From NCBI RefSeq assembly GCF_023516435.1, contig NZ_CP097332.1, forward strand, positions 3,782,001 through 3,846,000: a stretch of DNA of 64,000 nt. The letters are read 5' to 3'. Below the pieces are notes generated by a model, which was not told the origin of the DNA, searched no databases, and saw nothing but the letters and a program-made list of their open reading frames with translations. This document shows positions 37,853 to 45,737 of this stretch, in pieces (the first letter of the stretch is position 1; the number at the start of each line of letters is the position of its first letter). The position numbers and the translations under genes were made by a program. The DNA comes from Jatrophihabitans telluris (GTDB taxonomy: Bacteria; Actinomycetota; Actinomycetes; Mycobacteriales; Jatrophihabitantaceae).

Positions 37853-38683
37853 TCAGCCGTCGAGGACGAGCAGGCCGTCCTCGTCGACGACCGGGCGGGC
37901 CACCAGCGCCGGCGAGTCCTGGCGACCGGCGCCGAATCTGAGGTCGTCGGCTTCGCGGCCGAACAGCACCGTGCCGTCGGGCTGGATCGTGCACCCGATC
38001 GCGCCGAAAGCGAAGGTGACCGCCACCGGACCGTGGAAGGAGACGACGTCGGAACTCTCCCGGTTCCACGACACCCCGACGTCGGCCTTGCCCAGGACGT
38101 CGGAGATGGCGTCGACCGAGGCCTCGATCGACTGAGCGCCGCTGTCCGTGCAGCGCACCGCGAAACCGGTGCTCGTCAGCGTCCGGGTCACGATGAGCAT
38201 CCGGTCCGGGTCGGGGTCGAAGAACACCGCCGCCGCCGGCTGGGCCCGGTTCATCGCCAGCCCGGTCACGGCAGCGCCCAACGCGCCCACATCCACCTGG
38301 TGCTGACGAACCTCGCGGACCTCGAACTCCACGGACGTGGCGCCCTTCCACAGCGAGGTCTTGAGCTCCCCCCCGGGGATCGGAAGTCCCAACGCCTGCA
38401 GGAAGGTACCGGTCAGCGCGAGGCCGCCTTCGACATCCAGTCCCGCCGACCGGGTGCCCTGCAGGCCGGCCACCTGTTGCGTCTGCACCGGCGGCAGGGT
38501 CAGTTCCTGCGGCGAGGTGAGGAAGGCCGGCAGCAGACCGCGGTCCTGCACCCTTCGATTGCGCACCGCCAGCACCCGGAGCGGATCGATACCGGTCCGC
38601 GGTGCGGCGACCACATTGGCGCCGTAGAGATCACGCACCCGTCTGGTGAACGGGTCCTCATGACGGCAGGCACGAAAGCCCAT
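37853..38683 (-). CDS. Bacterial gasdermin-like pore-forming protein
   Basis: This 276-aa protein follows the pattern of bacterial gasdermins from end to end. The N terminus has a Cys near the start (MGFRAC, C6; a lipidated N-terminal Cys is known in the family), then DPFTRRVRDLYGANVVAAPR (family form: D..xYLx..GYNVV.LPR), TGIDPLRVLAV (GIxPLxLL), VAGLQGTRSAGLDVEGGLAL, ATSVEFEVREV (v.FeF.dV), RMLIVTRTLTSTGFAVRCTD (rLyVit..ikS..ftV), and HGPVAVTFAFGAIGC. A tail of about 34 residues after GTVLFG is long enough for the autoinhibitory C-terminal peptide that is cut off by a protease. Such proteins form membrane pores and kill the cell when processed. It is last in an operon with a CHAT protease and an NTPase. 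Identification is by memory of family pattern, not by a search. Confidence 0.78.
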   Translation of the reverse strand: MGFRACRHEDPFTRRVRDLYGANVVAAPRTGIDPLRVLAVRNRRVQDRGLLPAFLTSPQELTLPPVQTQQVAGLQGTRSAGLDVEGGLALTGTFLQALGLPIPGGELKTSLWKGATSVEFEVREVRQHQVDVGALGAAVTGLAMNRAQPAAAVFFDPDPDRMLIVTRTLTSTGFAVRCTDSGAQSIEASVDAISDVLGKADVGVSWNRESSDVVSFHGPVAVTFAFGAIGCTIQPDGTVLFGREADDLRFGAGRQDSPALVARPVVDEDGLLVLDG

Positions 38684-38701
38684 GACGTCCTCCTCTCGCG
38701 A

Positions 38702-40225
38702 TCACCGCAGCAGCAGGTAGAGCAACACCAGGTTGAACGCGACGGAGACGACCAGGATCGCCTGGAAGACGCCGAGCCAGGACTGGATCCGACGTAACTT
38801 CCCCTCGTGCGCGACGGCCTTGCCGGACTCGTCGAGGAAGGCCTGCTCGACCTCGGTCAGACTCGCCCGGCGGGTGGCCGACCTGGCCGCCCGATAGGCG
38901 CGATCGCCCAGCAGCAAACGGGAATCTCGATTGGATCGACCCCACTCGTAGGCATCGCGCTGCCAGCGCGACAGGTGCCGGTCACGCCACAGCCGGTTGT
39001 CCTCGACCACCGGGTCGATCAGGCGATCGTGGGTGAGTTCCCACCACACCGCGCCCGGTCGTGGGTCCTCCCGGACCAGGTAGCGGCGCTGCAGATACTG
39101 CATGACCTCCTGCGGATTCCTCACCGCCGGGCGGGTGCGCGTCTGGCTGCGGAACTGGGCCTCGGTGAGCAGATGGTCCTGAACCCAGTCCCGGATGATC
39201 CGCTCCTCTGCCTCGTCGCGTTTGGCCGCCTTGCGGACGACGAGCCGATAGTAGCGAGACAGCGCCGTGTCCAGCGGGCCGAAGTCGATCACGTCGGAGG
39301 TGGTGATCTCGCCGAACCGGCCACCCTGTTCTTCCCGGTCCTCCTCGAGCTTGCGCCACAGACCGTCGCAGGCGACCTGCAACAACACCGGTTCGACGTA
39401 GTTTCCCTTGAGCTCGCTGACCTCTTGCTCCGGGCTCTGCACCCTGACCCGGCGCAGATCGTCGATGAGCGTCGCGGCGGCCTCGTCGCCGAAGTGGACG
39501 CCGCGCGCGGCCGCCGGTTCCTGGATCGCCCGCAGCGCCGCCTCCAGGTCGAGCAGGTCGAGCCGGTAGGTGGAGCGGAATTGGCCGGGAACGTAACGCA
39601 AAAACCGATCGAGGCCACCCATGTAGTCCTCACGCATCGCGCAGATCGCCCAGCGATTGTCGGCATCCAGGGCCTCGCCCAGCTGCTCGAAAAACACCCG
39701 CTGACCGTCCTGGTCGGTCGGGTCCAGGGTCAGGATCTCCTCGAACTGGTCCAGCACGATCAACTGCCGTTGCGGCGCCTGGGCCACTTCGGCCAGGGCG
39801 TCGAGCGCCCGGCGGATGGTCCAGTCCCGCACCTCGCGCTCGTCCGGAGCCACGCCCACCGGCAGTCCCCCGACCAGATCGGCCACCACGCTGTACACGT
39901 AGCGGTTGCCGGTTCCCCCCGCTGGTACCGGGGCATTGACCCGTAGGGCAGACAGATTCGGCTTACGCCGCGCACAGATCTGAAAGCGGCGTGCGGCCAG
40001 TGCCGGGACCACGGAGGCCTGCAGCAACGAGGTCTTTCCCGCGCCCGAAGGCGAATGCAACAACACCACGCGTCCGGCCAGCACGCTGTCGGACAGCCCC
40101 AGGGCCTCCTGCTCCCGGCCGAAGTAGAGATCCTCGACCCGGAACGGCCGGGGCCCGACGTAGGGGTTTCGAGGTCCCTCCTCCGCCGCGGTCCCGGTCG
40201 ATTCCATCGCCGTGGCCGAACTCAT
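38702..40225 (-). CDS. nSTAND1-like NTPase with C-terminal membrane helix
   Basis: A 507-aa STAND-type NTPase: NPYVGPRPFRVEDLYFGREQ leads into Walker A HSPSGAGKTSLLQASVVPAL (about 57-76). Walker B is RQLIVLDQFEEIL (153-165), with AMREDYMGGLDRFL and QEPAAARGVHF after it. A winged-helix-like part has WWELTHDRLIDPVVEDNRLW, and a single hydrophobic helix (VFQAILVVSVAFNLVLLYLL) ends the chain. Typical STAND proteins carry long sensor repeats such as WD40 or TPR; here none is present, so sensing may reside in a partner and the helix may tether the protein. The ATG overlaps the CHAT-SIR2 stop (ATGA). Confidence 0.82.
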   Translation of the reverse strand: MSSATAMESTGTAAEEGPRNPYVGPRPFRVEDLYFGREQEALGLSDSVLAGRVVLLHSPSGAGKTSLLQASVVPALAARRFQICARRKPNLSALRVNAPVPAGGTGNRYVYSVVADLVGGLPVGVAPDEREVRDWTIRRALDALAEVAQAPQRQLIVLDQFEEILTLDPTDQDGQRVFFEQLGEALDADNRWAICAMREDYMGGLDRFLRYVPGQFRSTYRLDLLDLEAALRAIQEPAAARGVHFGDEAAATLIDDLRRVRVQSPEQEVSELKGNYVEPVLLQVACDGLWRKLEEDREEQGGRFGEITTSDVIDFGPLDTALSRYYRLVVRKAAKRDEAEERIIRDWVQDHLLTEAQFRSQTRTRPAVRNPQEVMQYLQRRYLVREDPRPGAVWWELTHDRLIDPVVEDNRLWRDRHLSRWQRDAYEWGRSNRDSRLLLGDRAYRAARSATRRASLTEVEQAFLDESGKAVAHEGKLRRIQSWLGVFQAILVVSVAFNLVLLYLLLR

Positions 40226-42303
40226 GACGGGACCTCGACCCGGTGCAGGTCGCGCAGGAAGTCGCCGCAGCTACCCCAGTAGATCTCCACCCGATCCTCC
40301 TCGAAGTACTCCTTGAGGTAGTCGTGGGCCGATTCCAGATCGATGGTCAGCGCCTCCGGACTCACCTGCACCCCGACATTGCCGCGGTCACGCAGACTGT
40401 CGTTGCCCTCGAAGCTCTTGATGCTCTGGAACAACACGCGGAATTCCCAGTCGGCCAGGCCGTAACCGAGGAACAGCAACGGCTTGAACGTCAGCGCCGC
40501 CTTCACGCAGTTGGGGATGTCCGCGCCCTTGTCCACCCGCTTGATCCAGGCCCGTAACCAGCCGAAGTAGTCGTCCTCGGTCAGCACGACGGAGTCGGGC
40601 CGATCCAGCGCACCGAACAGGTGATAGACCAAGGGCTGCTCCACCGTCGGGGAATCGTTCTGCCGCCGGCGCGAGTCCGGCTCGACGAAGCGACGCCGGT
40701 GCCAGTCGAAGAAGCGGGTCAGTGGTTCGCGGTCGGCCTCGGCGAGCGCATCCTCGAGCAGGTTGGTCCAGCTGGTCGTGATGTAGATCGGCAGCTCCAG
40801 CGCGGCCAGCATCGCGTACAGGTCGTCCGTGCCGGCCTCCTGCCGGTAGCGCCGCCCCACCTCGCTGATGAGTTCCTGCAGCGGCGCGTCCCAGTTCAGG
40901 TCCGGCCACTGCGCCGACCGGCGCCGCTTGAGGTAGCTGTGCAGGTACTGCTTGAGCTCGGTCCTGGGCATGTCCGGCCCACTGTCCACGGCCAGGTACT
41001 GCGCCACCTTGGCCAGATCACCCCGTCCCGCTGGGGTGATCGGCATCTGCCGCCGGTCGGCCCAACTGTGCGCCAGCGCCTCCCGCGTGGGCATGAATCC
41101 CTCCGCCGCGACCCCGGAGCCGACCACGGGGACGCACTCGCTCTGCCTGATGCGGGTGCGCAGATCGCTGAACAGTCCGTGCTCGCGGCCACCGAAACGG
41201 GGTTCGTACCACGAGCGGCCGCGTCGCAGGCGTGAATACAGCACCGGCATCCACCAGTCCGGCCGGTCGCTGACGCCACCACGCGCCACCGCCATCGCCC
41301 GGTCGGCCAGCCCGTCGGCCGACAGCTCACTGAAGAACTTTCCCAGTACCTTTCCCGCGGTGATCATGGTGATGTTGCCCTGCACGGCCACCACCGTCGC
41401 CACCCCCGCCGCCGACAACTGCGGCCCCAGACCGGCCAGCGGTTCGGGATCGCCGGCCCGGTACTCATCGCCCGGACCGGCGGACTGGCACGAGCACAGC
41501 ACGGCCACGGCGGGCAGCCGACCGATCTCGGAGATCCGGCGCACCAGTTCCTCACCCGCGACGAGGTCGGTGTCACCGCGCTCGTCCTCGAGGTAGAGCT
41601 CGGACGCGCCCGTGTGCATGGTGCCGTGACAGACCAGGTACAGCACGTCGGTCCCCGCCCGCAGCGCATCGACGATCGCGTTGAGCGTTGGGCCACGGCC
41701 GGCACCGTCGGGCAGCCGCGTGATCGACATACCGGCCAACGCGGCCTCGGCCTGAGCCAGCTCGCGCGCCACGTCCACCTGACCGAGCACCGTCCCGGCC
41801 GGTACGTAGTCGTCCAGATCGGCAGGATTGGCCACGACGATGAGGGCGCTCAGGTCGCCCTCGCGCGGGTGCGGGGCGATCTGGCGCCAGTCGGAGCTGT
41901 TCAGGTACCGGGACAGGCGCAGGCCCTCGCTCAGGGCCAGCCGGTTGCCGGACTCCGGATCGCGCAGCGACTCCCACCGCACCGCCTGGTACGCCGGGTC
42001 AGAACGCGGATCGACGAACAGCCGCAGGTGCACCGGGAGCCGGCCGGCCAGGCCGAGGGATCGAGCGAAGGACGCGCGCAACTGCGCTTCTCCGAAGACC
42101 ATCTCGGTGAGCGCGTTGCCGTAGCCCTGCTCGTCGCCGCGCAGTGCGTCCAGCCGGGGCAGGTCGAGGACGAGCGGCTTGTCGACGAACTCCTGGTAGT
42201 CCTGCGCCGTTCTCGGGTAGTCGAAGATCAGCGTGACATCGAAGCCGTCGGCCGCGGCACTCCAGCGCAGGATGAGATCGAGGTCGACGTGGTCGTTGAG
42301 CAT
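40222..42303 (-). CDS. CHAT protease fused to a SIR2-like domain
   Basis: A 693-aa fusion. Residues 1-160 are the beta-rich N-terminal region usual in actinobacterial CHAT proteins. The CHAT caspase-like domain shows the catalytic His in LYLVCHGTMH (H226) and the Cys in AVLCSCQSAG (C272, with C270 nearby). From about 385 a SIR2-like domain follows: VPVVGSGVAAEG, LPIYITTSWTNLLEDAL, VYHLFGALDRPDSVVLTEDDY (H561) and FLGYGLADWEF. The TTNYD-type motif of active SIR2 NADases reads TTSWT here, so the Asn is replaced by Ser and NAD hydrolysis may be altered or lost. CHAT proteases activate gasdermins in related systems; the position two genes upstream of one suggests the same here. ATG start, 10 bp after the hydrolase stop. 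Confidence 0.85.
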   Translation of the reverse strand: MLNDHVDLDLILRWSAAADGFDVTLIFDYPRTAQDYQEFVDKPLVLDLPRLDALRGDEQGYGNALTEMVFGEAQLRASFARSLGLAGRLPVHLRLFVDPRSDPAYQAVRWESLRDPESGNRLALSEGLRLSRYLNSSDWRQIAPHPREGDLSALIVVANPADLDDYVPAGTVLGQVDVARELAQAEAALAGMSITRLPDGAGRGPTLNAIVDALRAGTDVLYLVCHGTMHTGASELYLEDERGDTDLVAGEELVRRISEIGRLPAVAVLCSCQSAGPGDEYRAGDPEPLAGLGPQLSAAGVATVVAVQGNITMITAGKVLGKFFSELSADGLADRAMAVARGGVSDRPDWWMPVLYSRLRRGRSWYEPRFGGREHGLFSDLRTRIRQSECVPVVGSGVAAEGFMPTREALAHSWADRRQMPITPAGRGDLAKVAQYLAVDSGPDMPRTELKQYLHSYLKRRRSAQWPDLNWDAPLQELISEVGRRYRQEAGTDDLYAMLAALELPIYITTSWTNLLEDALAEADREPLTRFFDWHRRRFVEPDSRRRQNDSPTVEQPLVYHLFGALDRPDSVVLTEDDYFGWLRAWIKRVDKGADIPNCVKAALTFKPLLFLGYGLADWEFRVLFQSIKSFEGNDSLRDRGNVGVQVSPEALTIDLESAHDYLKEYFEEDRVEIYWGSCGDFLRDLHRVEVPS

Positions 42304-42313
42304 GGCTGGCTCC

Positions 42314-44056
42314 TCAGGACCGATGTGCGTCCGCCGGCTGGGCTGCGACAGTCGCCCGGTCGAGGATTTCCAGGCCGAGGCAGGCGTGCGCGCCGAAGAT
42401 CGGCAACGCCTGGGCCGCGGCCGGCAGCGCGATGCTGGCCCGGTATCGGCCGTTGGAGCCGTCCAACTCCACCGGCGGCCCGATCGGGTCCACAGAGGCG
42501 TTCGCGCCCAGCACCGCCTGGTTCCAGTTCGCCCAGGCCTGGAAACGGCCGGTGTCGTCCGGGCCGACGTCGACGATCAAGGCGTCGTTCCAGTCCGAGA
42601 TCTGTTCGAGGTGCTCACCGAAGTGGAACACCCCACCGCGCTGGTCGAGCTGGAAGACCTTCAGGGACAGGACGTGGCGGGCCCGTCCGCCGTGCCGGAC
42701 CGCGGCCGCACCGGGCAGGGTCCGCGGGTCCAGCAAGAAGGTGCTGGCCAGCGGTACGGGGTGATCGGGGGTGTCGACGACGCGCCCGATCTCGTCGTTG
42801 AGCTGAATCGGGCACCAGTGCTCGGCGGCCTGCTGACTGAGGACGACGGGCAGTCCGCGCACTGCGAGCGCGAGGTCGGCCTGCCAGATCTGGTTGCCGT
42901 CACGCTCACCCGGCGGCACGACCCCACCGAGGGTGATCTTGACCTGCCAACGGCCGAACAGGAACCGGCGCAGGTTCTGATAGCCCTCCTCGGAGTTCAC
43001 CTCGCCGTAGGAACCCGAATGGGACTTGTAGGCATAGGCCCGGTTCGCCCCGCGGACGTAGGCGTTCTCGATCCTGACCAGACCGTCGCTCTTCGGTCCG
43101 ACGACGACCCGCGAAGCGCCGTAGTCCTTCGGATCGGTACCGATGAGGCAGAAGATGTCGTTCGGGTCGAAGACCTCGGGATCGATCCGCTGCGGGTCCC
43201 AGGAGGTCCCGTGCGGCGCGGTGTCACCGAAGTGGGCGCCAGGGGTGAGGTAGCCGTACATCTTGTCCGGCGCGAAGATGTCCGATCCGGCCGGGCCGAA
43301 CGCCTTCTCGGCCCAGTCGAGGACCTGCGCGTCGAAGGCGATGCCCCCGTGCGGGCCGCCGTAGGTGAACAGCCGGGCCACGATCTCGCGTGGCGGCAAC
43401 CGGTGCTTGCCGTCGGGCCTGCCATCGCCGTCGCGGTCGACGTTCCGGTCGTCGGTGTCGGTGTCGGTGTCGGTGAAGCAGATCTTCTGCATCATGCAGC
43501 GCGCGACGAGGCCGCCCATGGAGTGCGTGACGATGTAGACCTTCTCCGCGCCGGTGCGACGGCGCACCAGCAGGATGAGGTCGTACAGCCCTCGAGCGGC
43601 GGTCTCGATGTCGAAGCCGTCGGCGCTCACCCGGTGATGCATCTTGGCCATCAGATCCGGGAGCAGGCCGTGGTGCTGCGGCGCCGCGAACGTCGTTGCG
43701 GCCTGGTCGTAGAAGCGGTAGACCCACAGAGAATTGGGCGCGATGCTGCCGTCCTCGGCGTCCTCGAGCAGTTGCTGCTGGTCGCCGTGCACCAGCAGTT
43801 GATAGCCCTCTTCGGTGATCAGGCGCAGCAGCGGGCCTTCGAACTGGTAGTACGACGGGTCGCCGTCCCCGCCGACCCGAACGTGGGTGGCGCCGTGGTT
43901 GAAACCGTAGAACGGGTCGTCGACCTGGCTGTCGATGCCCGCGGTCGGTCCGGCGTAGCCGCGGACATAGACGATCGGCAGTCGCTCGTGGGTCCGGTCG
44001 GGCCGTGCGCTCGGCCCCGACGCGGCGGCCGGCTCAGAGGTATCGGTCATCGTCAT
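42314..44056 (-). CDS. Alpha/beta hydrolase (lipase-like) with C-terminal beta-rich domain, first gene of the gasdermin operon
   Basis: A 580-aa protein. The N-terminal half is a lipase-like alpha/beta hydrolase: LPIVYVRGYAGPTAG (oxyanion loop), then the nucleophile elbow VYIVTHSMGGLVARCM (THSMGG, Ser about 179), FTYGGPHGGI, and a candidate His in YKSHSGSYGEV. An acidic stretch of repeated Asp-Thr followed by DRDGDGRPDG sits right after the elbow and looks like a calcium-binding insertion. The C-terminal 200 residues are beta-rich (WQVKITLGGVVPPGERDG onwards) and unrecognised. No signal peptide, so it acts in the cytoplasm. The ATG at 44056 has GGGGAGGG 8 bp upstream; the frame extends to 44098 without a site. 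It could be a phospholipase effector or a processing enzyme. Confidence 0.72.
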   Translation of the reverse strand: MTMTDTSEPAAASGPSARPDRTHERLPIVYVRGYAGPTAGIDSQVDDPFYGFNHGATHVRVGGDGDPSYYQFEGPLLRLITEEGYQLLVHGDQQQLLEDAEDGSIAPNSLWVYRFYDQAATTFAAPQHHGLLPDLMAKMHHRVSADGFDIETAARGLYDLILLVRRRTGAEKVYIVTHSMGGLVARCMMQKICFTDTDTDTDDRNVDRDGDGRPDGKHRLPPREIVARLFTYGGPHGGIAFDAQVLDWAEKAFGPAGSDIFAPDKMYGYLTPGAHFGDTAPHGTSWDPQRIDPEVFDPNDIFCLIGTDPKDYGASRVVVGPKSDGLVRIENAYVRGANRAYAYKSHSGSYGEVNSEEGYQNLRRFLFGRWQVKITLGGVVPPGERDGNQIWQADLALAVRGLPVVLSQQAAEHWCPIQLNDEIGRVVDTPDHPVPLASTFLLDPRTLPGAAAVRHGGRARHVLSLKVFQLDQRGGVFHFGEHLEQISDWNDALIVDVGPDDTGRFQAWANWNQAVLGANASVDPIGPPVELDGSNGRYRASIALPAAAQALPIFGAHACLGLEILDRATVAAQPADAHRS

Positions 44057-44115
44057 CTGTCGCGCCCTCCCCGCCGTCGACGCAGCGAGCCTGAACATCC
44101 TGCATCCCGGGTACG

Positions 44116-44147
44116 ACGCTAGGGACCGAGCGTCACCCGCGCGTCAC
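44116..44147 (-). promoter_or_regulatory. SARP-type promoter of the gasdermin operon
   Basis: On the minus strand two identical heptamers GTGACGC (44147-44141 and 44136-44130) are spaced by 4 bp (11-bp period). Exactly 8 bp further is TAGCGT (44121-44116), a good -10. Heptamers at an 11-bp period 8 bp before the -10 are the known operator geometry of SARP activators. The SARP gene lies next door. Confidence 0.65.
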
Positions 44148-44336
44148 AGCCTCACCAAGGGCTCTGCGCGACGGCACACCACCAGCATGGCGCCGCGGCG
44201 GTATCAGGACGCACCGAGTGCGCCTCCTGGCGGTGGGAATACTTTCCCCTGACGGGCGAAAGTGCTGCTACTGTCCGTTGCTGAGTGGATACCCCACCCG
44301 TCCGCTCTCGGCGTGATCGCCGGGCTGGGGGGCCCT
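44148..44336 (+). promoter_or_regulatory. Promoter region of the SARP gene
   Basis: An inverted repeat GGGAA-TACT-TTCCC lies at 44235-44248, and TACTGT at 44269-44274 fits a -10 about 60 bp before the start codon. No full heptamer pair of the GTGACGC type is seen here, so autoregulation by the same operator is not evident. Confidence 0.4.
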
Positions 44337-45083
44337 ATGAGCGTGAATATGGTCAACACAGACCAACAAGACGGAATACGGATACCGCCCGAGTATCACC
44401 TTTCGCTACTGGGGGGTTTCTCCCTATCGCGCTCCGGACACCGCATCGACCTGCCGTTCAGTGTCCAGCGGCTGATCGCGTTCCTCGCCCTGCACCCACG
44501 GGAACTGGTACGCACCTACGTCGCCGGCAGCCTGTGGCCTGAGAGCACCCAGCCCCGCGCCGAGGCCAGCCTGCGCTCGACCTTGTGGCGGATGCGGACC
44601 CCGTGTTCCCAACTGGTCATGAGCACCAACACTCATATGCGGCTGGCGGAATCGCTGACCGTCGACGTCTATCTGGTCTCCGACCTCGTGCGCCGGCTCA
44701 TGGACCCCAGCGGCTCGTTCACCCAAGCGGAGTCCGACCCCGGCGACCTCACGCAGGAACTGCTTCCCGACTGGACGGCCGACGACTGGATCTTCGTCGA
44801 ACGGGAGCGGCTGCGACAGCTGTGCCTGCACGGCCTGGAGGCGATGTCGCGGCGCCTGCTCGATCAGGGACGTTTCGGCGAGGCCGTCGAAGCCGGGCTG
44901 GCCGCCGTACGCGCCGAGCCGCTTCGCGAAAGCGCGCACCGGGTGCTCATCTCCATCTATCTCACCGAAGGCAATGCCAGCGAGGCCTTGAGACAGTACG
45001 ACTGGTACCGGCGGCTGCTTCGCTCAGAACTCGGGCTCGACCCGTCCCCGCAGGTGACCGAACTCGTCCGCGACATGGGCTGA
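44337..45083 (+). CDS. SARP/BTAD-family transcriptional activator
   Basis: A 248-aa regulator. The N-terminal OmpR-like winged helix (YHLSLLGGFSLSRSGHRIDLPFSVQRLIAFLAL, VRTYVAGSLWPESTQPRAEASLRSTLWRMR) is followed by a bacterial transcriptional activation domain with TPR-like helices (GRFGEAVEAGLAAVRAEPLRESAHRVLISIYLTEGNASEALRQYDWYRRLLRSELGLDPSP). This is the small SARP layout (DnrI/ActII-4 type). It lies between the gasdermin operon and the lysis/injection-system genes, and its expected operator is repeated in front of all three. ATG at 44337 is chosen; the frame goes up to 44262. Convergent with the holin-like gene. Confidence 0.9.
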   Translation: MSVNMVNTDQQDGIRIPPEYHLSLLGGFSLSRSGHRIDLPFSVQRLIAFLALHPRELVRTYVAGSLWPESTQPRAEASLRSTLWRMRTPCSQLVMSTNTHMRLAESLTVDVYLVSDLVRRLMDPSGSFTQAESDPGDLTQELLPDWTADDWIFVERERLRQLCLHGLEAMSRRLLDQGRFGEAVEAGLAAVRAEPLRESAHRVLISIYLTEGNASEALRQYDWYRRLLRSELGLDPSPQVTELVRDMG

Positions 45084-45119
45084 CGGCCCGCTGAGGGCAG
45101 CCGAGCTCGGGGAAACGAT

Positions 45120-45737
45120 CTACGAAGCCGGCTGGAACGTCGACCGGGCCGGCATACCCGCCCCGCCCAGGACTCCGGCGCCGGGATTCGGATCCGCCGC
45201 CATGCCCGCCATCCCCGCCATGCCCGCCATCCCCGCCGAGCCCGCCGTGCCCGCCATCCCCGCCGTGCCCGCAGTGCCCGCAGTGCCCGCAGTGCCCGCA
45301 GTGCCCGCAGTGCCCGCCGGATCGGCCAGACCCGTCCCGTCGAGCGTTGAGCCACTCGAGCTCCCGTCGAGGTCGGAGAAGTCGTGGTCGCCGTCCTCGA
45401 TGCCGGCCGTGTTGGGAGCGGCCTGAACGGCCAGCGACAACGGCACCAGCGGCTCCAGCACCTGGCTGCCGTCCGGCTGGGTCACCATCGCCGTCGGGTC
45501 GGCGTTCGGGGTGACCTTGCGAGCGCTGTACACCGCTGCCGTGCCGTGCAGCGCCGCGATCACCGCGAAGGCCACCCCGACCACGATCGGCGCCGAGCTC
45601 ACCACCTTGGTGCTCGTCGCCTCTGGAATGAGACCGAAGGCGACGGCCTGGCCCACCACGAACGTGACTCCAGCGATGATGAATTGCGGGGTAATCACAG
45701 GCTGCGGGCGTTTCGGGGTGGTCGTCGCGCTGGTCAT
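45120..45737 (-). CDS. Holin-like protein with two membrane helices and Gly-Thr-Ala repeat tail
   Basis: A 205-aa protein. Two hydrophobic helices (IIAGVTFVVGQAVAFGLI, residues about 20-37, and SAPIVVGVAFAVIAALHGTA, about 48-67) sit near the N terminus with a short loop, like small phage holins. The rest is a low-complexity tail with (AGT)n and (AGM)n runs encoded by 9-bp repeats. The ATG overlaps the stop of the muramidase gene (ATGA), so the two form a lysis-like pair. No sequence family is recognised beyond the topology; holin is an inference from topology and partner. Confidence 0.55.
   Translation of the reverse strand: MTSATTTPKRPQPVITPQFIIAGVTFVVGQAVAFGLIPEATSTKVVSSAPIVVGVAFAVIAALHGTAAVYSARKVTPNADPTAMVTQPDGSQVLEPLVPLSLAVQAAPNTAGIEDGDHDFSDLDGSSSGSTLDGTGLADPAGTAGTAGTAGTAGTAGTAGMAGTAGSAGMAGMAGMAGMAADPNPGAGVLGGAGMPARSTFQPAS
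45195..45325. repeat. 9-bp tandem repeats in the holin-like gene
   Basis: Units such as GCCCGCAGT (five in a row near 45270-45320) and GCCCGCCAT encode Ala-Gly-Thr/Met repeats on the minus strand. Units are multiples of three bases, so copy number can change in frame. Confidence 0.85.

Noticed and set aside
45101-45110. 10-bp palindrome CCGAGCTCGG between the SARP and holin-like genes
   Set aside because: It has no loop and no extended stem, and such short GC palindromes are expected by chance at this base composition.
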